DNA from: Massilia aurea | GTDB taxonomy: Bacteria > Pseudomonadota > Gammaproteobacteria > Burkholderiales > Burkholderiaceae_D | Assembly: GCF_024753205.1 (NCBI RefSeq) | Contig: NZ_JANUGZ010000001.1 | Location: 1,116,001 to 1,180,000 of the forward strand | DNA: 64,000 nucleotides | Direction of reading: 5' to 3' | Shown: piece by piece, positions 9,100 to 18,144 of the stretch | How the letters are laid out: each line of letters opens with the position of its first letter | Numbering within the stretch: position 1 is the first letter of the stretch | Notes under the pieces: model-generated | What the model saw: only the letters and a program-made list of their open reading frames with translations | What the model was told of the DNA's origin: nothing | The model's database searches: none | Program-made: the position numbers and the translations under genes

Positions 9100-10437
9100 A
9101 TGCAAGCGCCCAACGACAATCTCCAGGAAATGGCCATGGCCGCCATGACGGCCATCGACCGCGCACAGGCGGTGATCGAGTTCGATCTCGAAGGCCGTAT
9201 CCTGCACGCCAACCGCAATTTCCTGCTCACTCTCGGTTACGAGCAGGATCAGGTCATCGGGCGCCAGCATGCGATGTTCTGTGAACCTGCCTACCAGCGT
9301 TCGCCCGAATACAAGATGTTCTGGCACAGCCTGGCCAAGGGCGAGTTCCACACCGGCGAATTCAAGCGCATCCGCAGCGATGGCGCACCGGTCTGGATCC
9401 AGGCCACCTACAGCCCGATCTTCGACGCCGACGGCAAGCCGGTCAAGGTGGTCAAGTTCGCCACCGACATCACCGAGCAGAAGCTGCTGGCCGCCGAATC
9501 GCGCGGCAAGCTCGACGCGATCGGACGCTCACAGGCAGTCATCGAATTCGATATGCGCGGCAATGTCTTGTCCGCCAACGAGAATTTCTTGCGCACCATG
9601 GGCTATACCGAAGACGAGATCGTCGGCTCCCACCACACACTGTTCTGCGACCCGGAACTGGCCAAAAGCGCCGAATATCGGCACTTCTGGGCCGACCTGG
9701 GCCAGGGCCGGTTCCAGGCCGGACGCTTCCAGCGCCGTGGCAAGCACGACGCCGACATCTGGATCCAGGCCACCTACAATCCGATCCTCGATGCCACCGG
9801 CAAACCGTACAAGGTCGTCAAGTTCGCGATGGACGTGACGGCCCAGGTGCGGCGCGAAGAACTGGTGAGCGCCAAGATCGACGCCATCGGTACCGCACTG
9901 GACGGCCTGGGCCGCTCGATCACCACGATCGCCGACGGCGCGCGTGAGTCAGCCGCGATGGCGGCGCGTACCCAGGACGGTGCTGCCAGCGGCAGCCGCC
10001 TGCTGGAACGCTCCAAGGGCGCCATGCAAGCCATCCAGACCTCGTCCGGCGACGTGCGCGAGATCATCGACACCATCACCAGCATCGCCGGCCAGACCCA
10101 TTTACTCGCCTTCAATGCTGCGATCGAGGCGGCGCGCGCGGGGGAGCATGGGCGCGGCTTTTCGGTGGTGGCCAACGAGGTGCGCAAGCTGGCCGAAAAG
10201 TCGGCACTGGCAGCGCGCGAGATTTCCAAGCTGATCAACGAGACGGTCAGCCGCGTCGACGAAGGCACCCGCCTGGCCGGCGATGTGGAAGATGCGTTCG
10301 AGCGCATCCTCGAGTCGGTCGCCGCCACCAGCAGTTCGATCGCCGGCATCGGCAGCGCCACCCACCATCAGGCCGACTCCACCCGCGACGCTTCGCGCCT
10401 GCTGGCCGAGCTCGAGGCAGTGGCGCGAGCGCGCTAG
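9100..10437 (+). CDS. Soluble PAS-PAS methyl-accepting chemotaxis protein
   Basis: A 445-residue receptor with no signal peptide or membrane helix. Two tandem PAS domains (about residues 15-130 and 138-250) are close copies of each other: both have QAVIEFD, HxxFC and WIQATY(S/N)PI. The C-terminal MCP signalling domain has the conserved hairpin tip ([18 protein letters not shown]) followed by [18 protein letters not shown]. The layout matches cytoplasmic redox or aromatic sensors such as BdlA-like receptors, where PAS may bind haem or FAD; the ligand is unknown. The CheW-like gene starts three bases after its stop, so the two are cotranscribed. Confidence 0.9.
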   Translation: MQAPNDNLQEMAMAAMTAIDRAQAVIEFDLEGRILHANRNFLLTLGYEQDQVIGRQHAMFCEPAYQRSPEYKMFWHSLAKGEFHTGEFKRIRSDGAPVWIQATYSPIFDADGKPVKVVKFATDITEQKLLAAESRGKLDAIGRSQAVIEFDMRGNVLSANENFLRTMGYTEDEIVGSHHTLFCDPELAKSAEYRHFWADLGQGRFQAGRFQRRGKHDADIWIQATYNPILDATGKPYKVVKFAMDVTAQVRREELVSAKIDAIGTALDGLGRSITTIADGARESAAMAARTQDGAASGSRLLERSKGAMQAIQTSSGDVREIIDTITSIAGQTHLLAFNAAIEAARAGEHGRGFSVVANEVRKLAEKSALAAREISKLINETVSRVDEGTRLAGDVEDAFERILESVAATSSSIAGIGSATHHQADSTRDASRLLAELEAVARAR

Positions 10438-10440
10438 GCC

Positions 10441-11778
10441 ATGCCGGCCACCTGCAGCGCGCAGCTGACGCTGGCGCGCATCCGGATTGGCGAAGTCGGG
10501 ATCGGCATACGGATCGAAACCGTGCTCCAGGCGCTGCCATTGCCAGAGACGTTCAGTCGCCTGCCCCTGCGCACCCACGCCCTGCTCGGCATGGTCGAGC
10601 ACGACGGCATGGCCGTGCCGGTGGTCGACCTGGCGCGCTGGCTCGACGTCGGCGCAGCGCCGGCGGGCGCCGTCCCGCAACTGCTGTTGCTGCGCGACGG
10701 TGACCGCACCGTCGGCCTGCGCGTGGATGCGCTCGAGGAGCTGGTCGAGGTCGAGGCAGCGGCGCTGCAGCGCCTCCATCACGGCGACGATCCGGACGAC
10801 GTGTTCCACAGCGCCGCACCAAGCGGGAATGGCATGCTTCTGAGCCTGCTGGAAGTGACCCGGCTGGCCGATCTGGCACAGTGCTGGAGCACGGCGCCGA
10901 CGGCCGCTGCGCCCGCTGAGTCCGCTGCCCCGCCCGTGGCCGACCCGCTGCAACGCACCTGCTACGCGCTGCTCGACACCGGCCACGGCCTGATCGGCGT
11001 GCCGCCGGCCGCGCTGGCCGAAGTGCTTGCCTTGCCGCCGCTGACACATATCGGCAGCAGCGCCTGGTGCCGCTGGCACGACAGCCAGCTTGCGCTGATT
11101 GCCAGCACAGCGCTGTTCCAGGCGCCTGGCGTCGAGACGCGCGTCGCTGCTGCGCCCCTGCTCGCCGTGTTGCAGCACGCCGACCTGGCGCTGGGTGTGC
11201 CGGTGCAGGCCGTGCTGCGGCTCGAGGAATTCGGTCCCGGCGTGCCCAGCACGGACGGCGTTGGCGAGAATGCGATTGACGCCAGCGGGGACACGGTGCT
11301 GCTGGTCGACGTCACGCGTCTGCTGGCGCGGCATCCCGAGGCGGCCCTGGCGCGCGGCGACAGCGTCACGGCCAGCGCGAGCACCAGCACAAGCGCCAGC
11401 ACCAGCAATGCCGAAGCCTATGTCGTGTTCGATGCCGCCGGCCTGCAGGCGCTGCCGCTCGCCGCAATCGAGCAGATCGTGCCGCTGGATGGACCGCTGG
11501 GCGCCACCATGGCCTGGCAGGGCGCGGCGATCCCGCTGATCGACCTGCGTGGGGAGGCACCCGGCGCGGATGGCGCGGATGGCACGGTACTGGTGGCGCA
11601 GGGCGCGCAGGGGCTGGCCGGTCACGTCGTGCGCCGCGTGCAGTCGCTGATTCCGGCCGGGGCCGGGCGCATGTTCAACATGGGCGCCAACGGCACTGCG
11701 TTCATCACGACCGACGATGGTGGACAGGAAGCCACCTACCGCATTGCGACTCTAAGCGCGCTGCAAGCGGCGCGCTGA
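10441..11778 (+). CDS. Multi-domain CheW-like chemotaxis protein
   Basis: A 445-residue Ala-rich protein containing what look like three CheW-type modules: residues about 8-145 (AVPVVDLARWLD ... GLRVDALEELVEVEA), about 165-300 (YALLDTGHGLIGVPPAALAEVLALP) and about 320-445 (IPLIDLRGE ... GHVVRRVQSLIPAG). CheW couples receptors to the CheA kinase, so a triple form could bridge several receptors. A Ser/Thr/Ala linker (SASTSTSASTS) separates modules two and three. It directly follows the soluble PAS receptor, which supports a joint function. Confidence 0.8.
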   Translation: MPATCSAQLTLARIRIGEVGIGIRIETVLQALPLPETFSRLPLRTHALLGMVEHDGMAVPVVDLARWLDVGAAPAGAVPQLLLLRDGDRTVGLRVDALEELVEVEAAALQRLHHGDDPDDVFHSAAPSGNGMLLSLLEVTRLADLAQCWSTAPTAAAPAESAAPPVADPLQRTCYALLDTGHGLIGVPPAALAEVLALPPLTHIGSSAWCRWHDSQLALIASTALFQAPGVETRVAAAPLLAVLQHADLALGVPVQAVLRLEEFGPGVPSTDGVGENAIDASGDTVLLVDVTRLLARHPEAALARGDSVTASASTSTSASTSNAEAYVVFDAAGLQALPLAAIEQIVPLDGPLGATMAWQGAAIPLIDLRGEAPGADGADGTVLVAQGAQGLAGHVVRRVQSLIPAGAGRMFNMGANGTAFITTDDGGQEATYRIATLSALQAAR

Positions 11779-11796
11779 CCCCGGCCACCTTGCGCT

Positions 11797-12657
11797 TCAG
11801 CGCTGCATGCCCCAGCGCCGCACCGTCACGCGCTCCAGCGTCTGGAACACGCAGCGCTCGATCGCCAGGCCAATCAGGATCACCGTGGCCAGGCCCGCGA
11901 AGACCTTATCGGTCAACAGCTCGTTGCGGTTCTGGAAGATGTACCAGCCCAGGCCGCCCTGCCCCGACGTGCTGCCAAAGACCAGCTCCGCCGCGATCAG
12001 CGTGCGCCAGGCAAAGGCCCAGCCGATCTTCAGGCCCGACAGGATCGACGGCAGCGCCGCCTGCACCAGGATCTGCAGGACCATGCGCAAGCCGCCCAGG
12101 CCATAGTTACGCCCGGCCATGCGCAGCGTCTCGGGCACGGCGCGAAAGCCGGCACTGGCATTGAGCGTCAGCGGCCACACGACTGAATGGACCAGCACCA
12201 TCAGCAGGCTGCCCTTGCCCAGACCGAACCACAGCAGCGCCAGCGGCAGCAGCGCGATGGCCGGCAGCGGATTGAACATCGACGTCAGCGTGTCGATCAG
12301 CTCGCGCCCGAAGCGGTTCGACACGGCCAGCCAGGTCAGCAGGAACGCGATCGCCACACCCAACAGGAATCCCTGCACGAGGATGGCCAGCGACACCGTC
12401 ACATAACCGATCAGCTCGCCCGACGCGATGCCGTCGATGAATGCGCGAGCCGTCTGCAGCGCGCCTGGCAACAGTAAATCGTTGTCGACCCAGCGCGCCA
12501 GCAACTCCCACAGGATGACCAGCGCCAGCAGGATCGCAGGCTTGTTTAGCCAGCTCAAGCGGTCAACCGACCCAGTGCTGACCAGGGCGGGGTCGGGCGC
12601 CGCACGCTGCGGCGCGACGTATTCCGGCCGGACCGGCGGTTCGTGCACGGCGCTCAT
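11797..12657 (-). CDS. ABC transporter permease, sulfonate/taurine type
   Basis: A 286-residue inner-membrane permease with about six helices, of the SsuC/TauC type. The EAA-loop signature that contacts the ATPase appears as VPETLRMAGRNYGLGGLRMVLQILVQAALP near residues 175-205. It follows the ATP-binding gene with a 4-base ATGA overlap. With its neighbours it forms a complete importer for an organosulfur or related small anion. Convergent with the CheW-like gene. Confidence 0.88.
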   Translation of the reverse strand: MSAVHEPPVRPEYVAPQRAAPDPALVSTGSVDRLSWLNKPAILLALVILWELLARWVDNDLLLPGALQTARAFIDGIASGELIGYVTVSLAILVQGFLLGVAIAFLLTWLAVSNRFGRELIDTLTSMFNPLPAIALLPLALLWFGLGKGSLLMVLVHSVVWPLTLNASAGFRAVPETLRMAGRNYGLGGLRMVLQILVQAALPSILSGLKIGWAFAWRTLIAAELVFGSTSGQGGLGWYIFQNRNELLTDKVFAGLATVILIGLAIERCVFQTLERVTVRRWGMQR

Positions 12658-13487
12658 GGTTGCACCTGTGCGGGTTGTGGTTGCACAGCGGGCCCATCGG
12701 CGTCAGCACCGAACAGCAGCGCATGGATGCGCTGCGTGGCAGCCTGAAACTCGTGGCTGCCCGCACTGGCCAGGCTGAACTGATGACTATTGAGTTCGGC
12801 GCGCACGCGGCCCGGGTGCGGCGAGAGCAGCAGGATGCGGTTGCCCACCACCAGCGCCTCTTCGATCGAGTGCGTCACGAACAGCATCGTGAAGCCGATC
12901 TCGTCCCACAGCGCCTGCAGTTCTTCCTGCATGCTGCGCCGGGTCAGCGCATCGAGCGCGGCGAATGGTTCATCCATCAGCAGCACGGCCGGCTGCATCG
13001 CCAGTGCGCGGGCAATCGCCACCCGCGCCTTCATGCCGCCCGACAGCGTGTGCGGGTAAGCGTCGGCAAACCGCGCCAGCCCGACCTTGCCGAGCCAGTG
13101 GCGGGCGCGCACCTCGGCCTCGGCCCGCGCAACACCACCGGCCAGCATCGGGAACAAGACGTTCTGCTTCACCGTTTTCCACGGCGGCAGCTGGTCGAAT
13201 TCCTGGAACACGACGATGCGGTCCGGGCCCGGCCCCGTGACGGGCGTGCCGCCCAGGTGCAGACTGCCCGCGCGCGGCGCGATAAAGCCGCCGATGGCTT
13301 TGAGCAGCGTCGACTTGCCGCAGCCCGACGGCCCCAGTAGCACGAAGCGGTCGCCCCGGTAGACGTCGAAGCTCACATCGTCGGTCGCGCGCACGACGCC
13401 GCGCTCGCTGGCGTATTCCAGCGTGACATGTTGGGCGCGCAGCAGCGGTTCCGGCGGCACCAGGTTGAAGGGGGCAATGGCGCGCAT
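12654..13487 (-). CDS. ABC transporter ATP-binding protein, sulfonate/taurine type
   Basis: A 277-residue ATPase of the TauB/SsuB class. Walker A is GPSGCGKST, the Q-loop is in VVFQEFDQLPPWKTV, the signature motif is LSGGMKARVAIARAL and Walker B ends in LLMDEPFAALD, with the switch His in FVTHSIEEAL. All catalytic elements are present. It lies one base after the substrate-binding gene and overlaps the permease by four bases. Confidence 0.92.
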   Translation of the reverse strand: MRAIAPFNLVPPEPLLRAQHVTLEYASERGVVRATDDVSFDVYRGDRFVLLGPSGCGKSTLLKAIGGFIAPRAGSLHLGGTPVTGPGPDRIVVFQEFDQLPPWKTVKQNVLFPMLAGGVARAEAEVRARHWLGKVGLARFADAYPHTLSGGMKARVAIARALAMQPAVLLMDEPFAALDALTRRSMQEELQALWDEIGFTMLFVTHSIEEALVVGNRILLLSPHPGRVRAELNSHQFSLASAGSHEFQAATQRIHALLFGADADGPAVQPQPAQVQP

Positions 13488-13488
13488 A

Positions 13489-14493
13489 TCAGCTTCCGTT
13501 GGCGATGGCCGGATGCGCGAAGAAGTAATCGCGCCACGATGCCGGCTTGTTCTTGATGGCGCCGACCTGGTGCAGGAACTGCGCCAGTCCCAGCGTGTTT
13601 TGCGGCGCCACGCTGAACTGCGTCTTCGGGTCCTTGATGACCTTAAGCAGCAGTGCCCGGTCGACGCTCCCCTTGTTCACGCGCAGATAGGCATCGGCCG
13701 CGCCTTCCGGATTGGCCGCAATATACTGGGCCGCCTCGGCCAGCGCATCAATCAAGGCGCGGTAGGTCTTCGGATTGTCTTTCACGTACTTCTCGGTGGC
13801 ATACAGCACCGTGGCCGACGACGGCCCGCCCAGCACCTGGTACGAATCGAGCACGACGTGCGCATTAGGGTTGCCCGCCAGCTCGAGTTGCTGGAACGGC
13901 GGCGCGGCGAAGTGTCCGTTGAGCTCGGTCTTGCCGGCGATGAGGGCAGCGGCCGCATCCGGATGCGGCACCGTCTGCGTGAGCGGATCGAGCTTCTTGA
14001 ACCCGGCCACGCCCCACTGTTTCGCTGCCGCCATCTGCAGGATGCGCGCCTGCACCGATACCGTTACGGCCGGCAATGCAATCCGGTCTTTCGCGCTGAA
14101 GTCGGCAATCGTCTTCACGGCCGGATTGGTGCTGACGAGGTAATACGGAAAGCTCCCCAGTGACGCGATGCCGCGCACGTTCTGGCGGCCCTTCGTGCGA
14201 TCCCAGATCGTCATCAGCGGGCCGACGCCGGCGCCGGCCACGTCGATGGAACCGGACAGCAGCGCATCGTTGACGACGGCGCCGCCCGACAGCTTGACCC
14301 AGTCCACGTCGACATCGATCCCCTGCTTCCTGCCATGCTTTTCGATGAGCTTCTGGTCTTGCGCCACGTTCAGCAGCAAATACACAACGCCAAACTGCTC
14401 GGCCACGCGGATCTTGCCTTCGGCCTGCGCCTTTGAGGGCAGCGCCAACGTCAGCGCTGCAGCCAGTGCCAACAACTTTGTATTGAGATTCAT
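13489..14493 (-). CDS. Periplasmic substrate-binding protein, TauA/SsuA-like
   Basis: A 334-residue protein with a Sec signal peptide (MNLNTKLLALAAALTLALPSKAQA). The fold is that of NMT1/SsuA-like binding proteins: IRVAEQFGVVYLLLNVAQDQKLIEKHG at the start of the mature protein and an SGGAVVNDALLSGSIDVAGAG segment typical of the ligand cleft. The ligand is probably an alkanesulfonate or taurine, inferred from the adjacent TauD-like dioxygenase. Second gene of a TauD-A-B-C-like operon. Confidence 0.85.
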   Translation of the reverse strand: MNLNTKLLALAAALTLALPSKAQAEGKIRVAEQFGVVYLLLNVAQDQKLIEKHGRKQGIDVDVDWVKLSGGAVVNDALLSGSIDVAGAGVGPLMTIWDRTKGRQNVRGIASLGSFPYYLVSTNPAVKTIADFSAKDRIALPAVTVSVQARILQMAAAKQWGVAGFKKLDPLTQTVPHPDAAAALIAGKTELNGHFAAPPFQQLELAGNPNAHVVLDSYQVLGGPSSATVLYATEKYVKDNPKTYRALIDALAEAAQYIAANPEGAADAYLRVNKGSVDRALLLKVIKDPKTQFSVAPQNTLGLAQFLHQVGAIKNKPASWRDYFFAHPAIANGS

Positions 14494-14511
14494 GGGTTTC
14501 CTGGAATTAGG

Positions 14512-15387
14512 TCAGAAAGGCACGTCGCCTTCGATCGTCGTGCGGTACAGCTTGCGGCGCAGGTGGTCCGGGCAACCGGCGGCCAGGTGCATCAGCGAGC
14601 GGTTGTCCCAGAACACCATGTCGTGTGGCTGCCATTGATGGCGGTAGACATGCGCGGCGCGCGTGCCGTAATCGAACAGCAGGTCGAGCAGTTCGCGGCT
14701 GCGCTGTTCGGACACGCCCAGGATGCGCGTGGTGAAATGCTCGCTGACGAACAGCGCGCGGCGCCCCGTCTCGGGGTGCGTGCGCACGACCGGATGGCTG
14801 ACCGGCCTGACTTCGTCGATCTGCGCCTGGGTCAGCTGCGGCCGGTACGGGTTGCGCTGGCGCAGTTCCTCATAGCGCGCCAGGTACCAGTGCTCGGCCT
14901 GCAATCCTTCGACTTCGCGCTTGAGGTCATCGGGCAACGCATCCCACGCCGTGTGCTGGTTGGCGAACAGCGTGTCGCCGCCCTCGGCCGGCAACTCCTG
15001 CGCATGGAGCATCGAGCCCAGGCTCGGCGTCTCTTTATAGGACAGGTCGGAATGCCAGAAGTGGCCGGCGTCGCCCAGCCCGACCGGCTTGCCGTCCTGC
15101 TGGATATTAGAGATGACGAGCACCTCGGGTTGCTCGGGCAGCTGGAAATTGCGCAACACGTGGATCTGCAGGGCGCCGAAGTGGCGGCTGAAGTCCACCT
15201 GCTGCGCGGGCGTGATGTGCTGGTCGCGAAACACCAGCACGTGATAATCGAGGTGCGCGCGGTGCAGCCGCGCAAGATCGGACGTGGCCAGCGGCAGGGA
15301 CAGGTCGAGACCGATGACTTCGGCGCCCAGTGGCGCGCCGGGAAACGGATGGATGGCAAAGGACTGGCGGGCAGAATCGAGTGGCAT
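14512..15387 (-). CDS. TauD/TfdA-family Fe(II)/2-oxoglutarate dioxygenase
   Basis: A 291-residue oxygenase. The iron-binding facial triad is visible as HSD (in GHFWHSDLSYKETP) and the distal His in NRSLMHLAAG, with the 2-oxoglutarate-binding Arg in LRRKLYRTT near the C terminus. Members release sulfite from taurine or cleave aryloxy acids. Its position as first gene before an SsuA/TauA-type importer favours an organosulfur substrate, but the exact one is not shown. The ATG at 15387 was preferred to an in-frame TTG at 15447; neither has a strong ribosome-binding site. Confidence 0.87.
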   Translation of the reverse strand: MPLDSARQSFAIHPFPGAPLGAEVIGLDLSLPLATSDLARLHRAHLDYHVLVFRDQHITPAQQVDFSRHFGALQIHVLRNFQLPEQPEVLVISNIQQDGKPVGLGDAGHFWHSDLSYKETPSLGSMLHAQELPAEGGDTLFANQHTAWDALPDDLKREVEGLQAEHWYLARYEELRQRNPYRPQLTQAQIDEVRPVSHPVVRTHPETGRRALFVSEHFTTRILGVSEQRSRELLDLLFDYGTRAAHVYRHQWQPHDMVFWDNRSLMHLAAGCPDHLRRKLYRTTIEGDVPF

Positions 15388-15508
15388 GGCGTTGGCGTGG
15401 CTGAATGATCGTGTTGTTACGATAGCCACGCCTGTCAGCCCCAACAACGAATGATTTCAGCTATCGTCATGCACTTTTTGCACCCCATGCAACTGGCATG
15501 GCGGGAGT

Positions 15509-15547
15509 CCACCCTGAGCGATTCCGATGCAGGCCGGGTGGTTTTTT
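15509..15547 (+). terminator. Orphan terminator-like hairpin upstream of the sigma gene
   Basis: CCACCC pairs with GGGTGG across a 21-base loop region and is followed directly by six T residues, reading in the plus direction. No plus-strand gene precedes it: the divergent dioxygenase gene starts at 15387. It may end a short untranslated transcript or act as a leader attenuator for the sigma factor operon that starts at 15609. Confidence 0.5.
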
Positions 15548-15608
15548 GCTAGGATGCGACAGTTTTCCCTAAAGCACGACCCACTTGCGCGCCTCCCCCT
15601 GAACCTGC

Positions 15609-16181
15609 ATGGCCACAGACAAAGAACTTAACGACTTTCTGCAGAATGTCGAACGGCGCGCGTTCAAGCAGGCGGTCTATGCGGTTCGCAAGGACGAATC
15701 GGCGCTGGACATCGTGCAGGACGCGATGATCAAGCTCGCCGAAAAATACGGCGACAAGCCGGCCGCCGAGCTGCCGATGCTGTTCCAGCGCATCCTGCAG
15801 ACGACGATTCTCGATTACTTCCGCCGCGAAAAAGTGCGCAATACCTGGGTCAGCCTGTTCTCGGGCTTCGGGCGGGGCGACGGAAACGACGACGATGACT
15901 TTGATATACTCGCCTCACTCGAGGCCGAGCAAGGTTCGGCGGCCGCAGAGTCGAGCGCGGACCAGGTCGAGCGTACCCAGACCTTGCGCCTGATCGATGA
16001 CGAAGTACAAAAGCTCCCCACGCGTCAACGGGAAGCCTTCCTCATGCGTTACTGGCAAGATATGGACGTCGCCGAGACGGCGGCAGCAATGGGATGCTCC
16101 GAGGGCAGCGTCAAAACGCATTGCTCGCGCGCCACCCACGCCCTCGCGGCAGCGCTCCAGGCCAAGGGAATCACACTATGA
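15609..16181 (+). CDS. RNA polymerase sigma factor, ECF/sigma-70 family
   Basis: A 190-residue sigma factor. Region 2 includes ALDIVQDAMIKLAEKYGDKP and LFQRILQTTILDYFRRE. After an acidic linker (GDGNDDDDFDILASLEAE), region 4 has LPTRQREAFLMRYWQDMDVAETAAAMGCSEGSVKTHCSRA with the helix-turn-helix. It is first in a four-gene operon; the next gene overlaps by ATGA. In Burkholderiales this sigma/DUF3619/DUF3106/RDD order is conserved, as I recall, but its regulon is not known to me. Confidence 0.9.
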   Translation: MATDKELNDFLQNVERRAFKQAVYAVRKDESALDIVQDAMIKLAEKYGDKPAAELPMLFQRILQTTILDYFRREKVRNTWVSLFSGFGRGDGNDDDDFDILASLEAEQGSAAAESSADQVERTQTLRLIDDEVQKLPTRQREAFLMRYWQDMDVAETAAAMGCSEGSVKTHCSRATHALAAALQAKGITL

Positions 16182-16579
16182 ACACCGACGACATCAATCT
16201 GGCGTACAAGATACGCCACGCGCTGGACGAACAGCTCGACCACCTGCCGGCTTCGACCGTCGACCGGCTGGCCGCCGCACGCGCTGCCGCCATGGCGCGC
16301 AAGAAACCCGACGCCGCCCGCTTCGGCTTTGCTTCTGGCTCTGGCTGGCGCGGCATAGGCGCGTTCCTGGCCGGGCCGACCGTGGCGCGCCTGGCCATCG
16401 CCGTGCCGCTCATGGCGCTGGTGATTGGCATGGGGGGCTTCTACCAGCACGAACAACAGCAGCAACTGGCGGCACTGGCTGACATCGACGCCGCCGTACT
16501 GGCCGACGAACTGCCGCTGACGGCCTATCTCGACCCGGGTTTCAACGCCTATCTGGAGTCGCAGCAGCGCCAGCAATGA
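16178..16579 (+). CDS. DUF3619 membrane protein, possible anti-sigma partner
   Basis: A 133-residue protein with one transmembrane helix (VARLAIAVPLMALVIGMGGFY, about residues 70-90), a cytoplasmic N-terminal part and an external C-terminal tail ending in DELPLTAYLDPGFNAYLESQ, which is typical of DUF3619. It overlaps the sigma gene by ATGA and the next gene by ATGA. Its position and topology suggest, but do not prove, an anti-sigma role. Confidence 0.82.
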   Translation: MNTDDINLAYKIRHALDEQLDHLPASTVDRLAAARAAAMARKKPDAARFGFASGSGWRGIGAFLAGPTVARLAIAVPLMALVIGMGGFYQHEQQQQLAALADIDAAVLADELPLTAYLDPGFNAYLESQQRQQ

Positions 16580-17367
16580 CCAAGAAGAACGTCTCGAGAT
16601 CGCGCTTCCCCGTGCTGAAGACCGTCATCGGCGTCGTAGCCGCTGCTGCGCTGGCCTGGGTGATCGTCGATCGCCTCGAGACACCATCCATCCTGCCGGC
16701 AGCCACTGAGACAATCGCGAGCGTGCGCCCGCTGCGCAAGGCCCCCGACAAGCCGCTGTGGCGCGACCTGAGCAGTGCGCAACAGGTGGCGCTTGCACCG
16801 CTCGCCCCCGAATGGGACCGCATGGAAGGCGCGCGCAAGCGTCGCTGGATCGAGGTCTCGGCGCGCTTTGCCTCGATGGCCCCGGCCGAACAGCAACGCG
16901 TGCAGGAACGCATGCGCCAATGGATGAAACTCACGCCCCAGCAGCGTGAACTGGCGCGCGAGAACTTTAGCAAGACCAACAAGCTGGCGCAGGGCGACAA
17001 GGCGGCCAACTGGGAAAACTACAAGCAGCTGTCGGCCGAGGAAAAGCGCAAGCTGGCCAGCAAGCCGGCCACGCTGCAAAAGAGCGCGCCGATCGCGCTG
17101 CCCGACACGCCGCTGCTGGTCGTGCCGATGCCGTGCGCGGCGAACACGACGCGCCGGGGCGCCGAGTGCGTGCTGATCGGCACGCCCGATACGCCGCCGC
17201 CGTCGGCCATTGCCGTCATGCCAGGGCCGGTCGCGCCTGCAGTGACGACGCCGGCAGCGCCATCGTCACCGAATTCCGCGGTGTCACCAGCCGCCATAAA
17301 CGGCGGCGCTGTCGCCACACCGGGTGGCCAAGCGCGCGATGCCCAGGCCGCCAATGCAGGCAACTGA
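16576..17367 (+). CDS. DUF3106 protein
   Basis: A 263-residue protein with an N-terminal hydrophobic anchor (VIGVVAAAALAWVIV) and a DUF3106 core of repeated helical motifs: PLWRDLSSAQQVALAPLAPEWDRM, KRRWIEVSARFASMAPAEQQRVQERM and NWENYKQLSAEEKRKLAS. The C terminus is Pro/Ala rich and looks unstructured. The repeats recall periplasmic Spy/CpxP-like helical proteins, but no function is established. Third gene of the sigma operon. Confidence 0.82.
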   Translation: MTKKNVSRSRFPVLKTVIGVVAAAALAWVIVDRLETPSILPAATETIASVRPLRKAPDKPLWRDLSSAQQVALAPLAPEWDRMEGARKRRWIEVSARFASMAPAEQQRVQERMRQWMKLTPQQRELARENFSKTNKLAQGDKAANWENYKQLSAEEKRKLASKPATLQKSAPIALPDTPLLVVPMPCAANTTRRGAECVLIGTPDTPPPSAIAVMPGPVAPAVTTPAAPSSPNSAVSPAAINGGAVATPGGQARDAQAANAGN

Positions 17368-17914
17368 GCCGCCGGTTGCGCCTCCCGGGGCCACGCCGGC
17401 GATCGCCACCACGCCTACAGTCAAGCGGCGCCTTGCCGTGATGGTCTATGAATTCCTTCTTCTGTTCGCGGTCGAGATGCTGGCCGTCCTGCTGTATCTG
17501 CTCGTTACCGGCAACCGCCAGGATCCCCTCTTCCAGCACGGCCTGAAGGTGTACCTGTTCGTGATCACGGGCCTGTACTTCACCTGGTGCTGGCGCGACA
17601 GCGGCCACACGCTGGCCATGAAGACATGGCGCGTCAAGGTCGTGCAGCCCGGGCACGCACGCCTGCCGTGGCGTACGGCGATCGTGCGCTATCTGCTGGC
17701 ATGGGGCTGGTTTGCGCCGGCGCTGATTGTGTGCGCGGTGTTCGGGCTGCATGCCCGCGGCCAGATCGCGCTCGCGCTCGCGATCGGTATCGTTGCCTGG
17801 GCGTTGACCGCGTGGTTCGACAGCGACCGGCAATTCCTGCATGACCGGCTGATGGGGACGCGTTTGATTTGCTTGCCGAAAAGACGTTCGGGCAAATCCG
17901 CACCGACGTCATAG
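17339..17914 (+). CDS. RDD-family membrane protein
   Basis: About 191 residues with three or four membrane helices. The RDD family Arg and Asp residues fall in VKRRLAVMVYEFLLLF, in the segment around CWRDSGHTLAMKTWRVKVV and in LHDRLMGTRLI. The start overlaps the end of the DUF3106 gene; ATG codons at 17339 and 17354 are both possible and an in-frame GTG lies at 17324. Some RDD proteins are linked to ion transport, but the role here is unknown. Confidence 0.82.
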   Translation: MPRPPMQATEPPVAPPGATPAIATTPTVKRRLAVMVYEFLLLFAVEMLAVLLYLLVTGNRQDPLFQHGLKVYLFVITGLYFTWCWRDSGHTLAMKTWRVKVVQPGHARLPWRTAIVRYLLAWGWFAPALIVCAVFGLHARGQIALALAIGIVAWALTAWFDSDRQFLHDRLMGTRLICLPKRRSGKSAPTS

Positions 17915-18144
17915 CCTGGTCTCTGCCAATCAGGTCATCTCCTCAAGTCGTGCCATTGATTCCGATCTGGTGAGCAGTTAATCGATCCGCCATGCGACGT
18001 CGTCGCTCACCACTGCTGAAAATTCGTGCATTTTCGGAACCTGACAGTCGACAGGCTGTCCAATCTGAAACGGCCACACCATGCGCCGAGGCTACAGGTA
18101 CGTCATCCAGATAGCCTGCTTTCAGACCTTTCCAGGGAAGACGC

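Noticed and set aside
10102..11625. A 507-codon minus-strand frame opposite the chemoreceptor and CheW-like genes
   Set aside because: Antisense of two recognised proteins; Arg/Gln/His-rich shadow coding typical of high GC.
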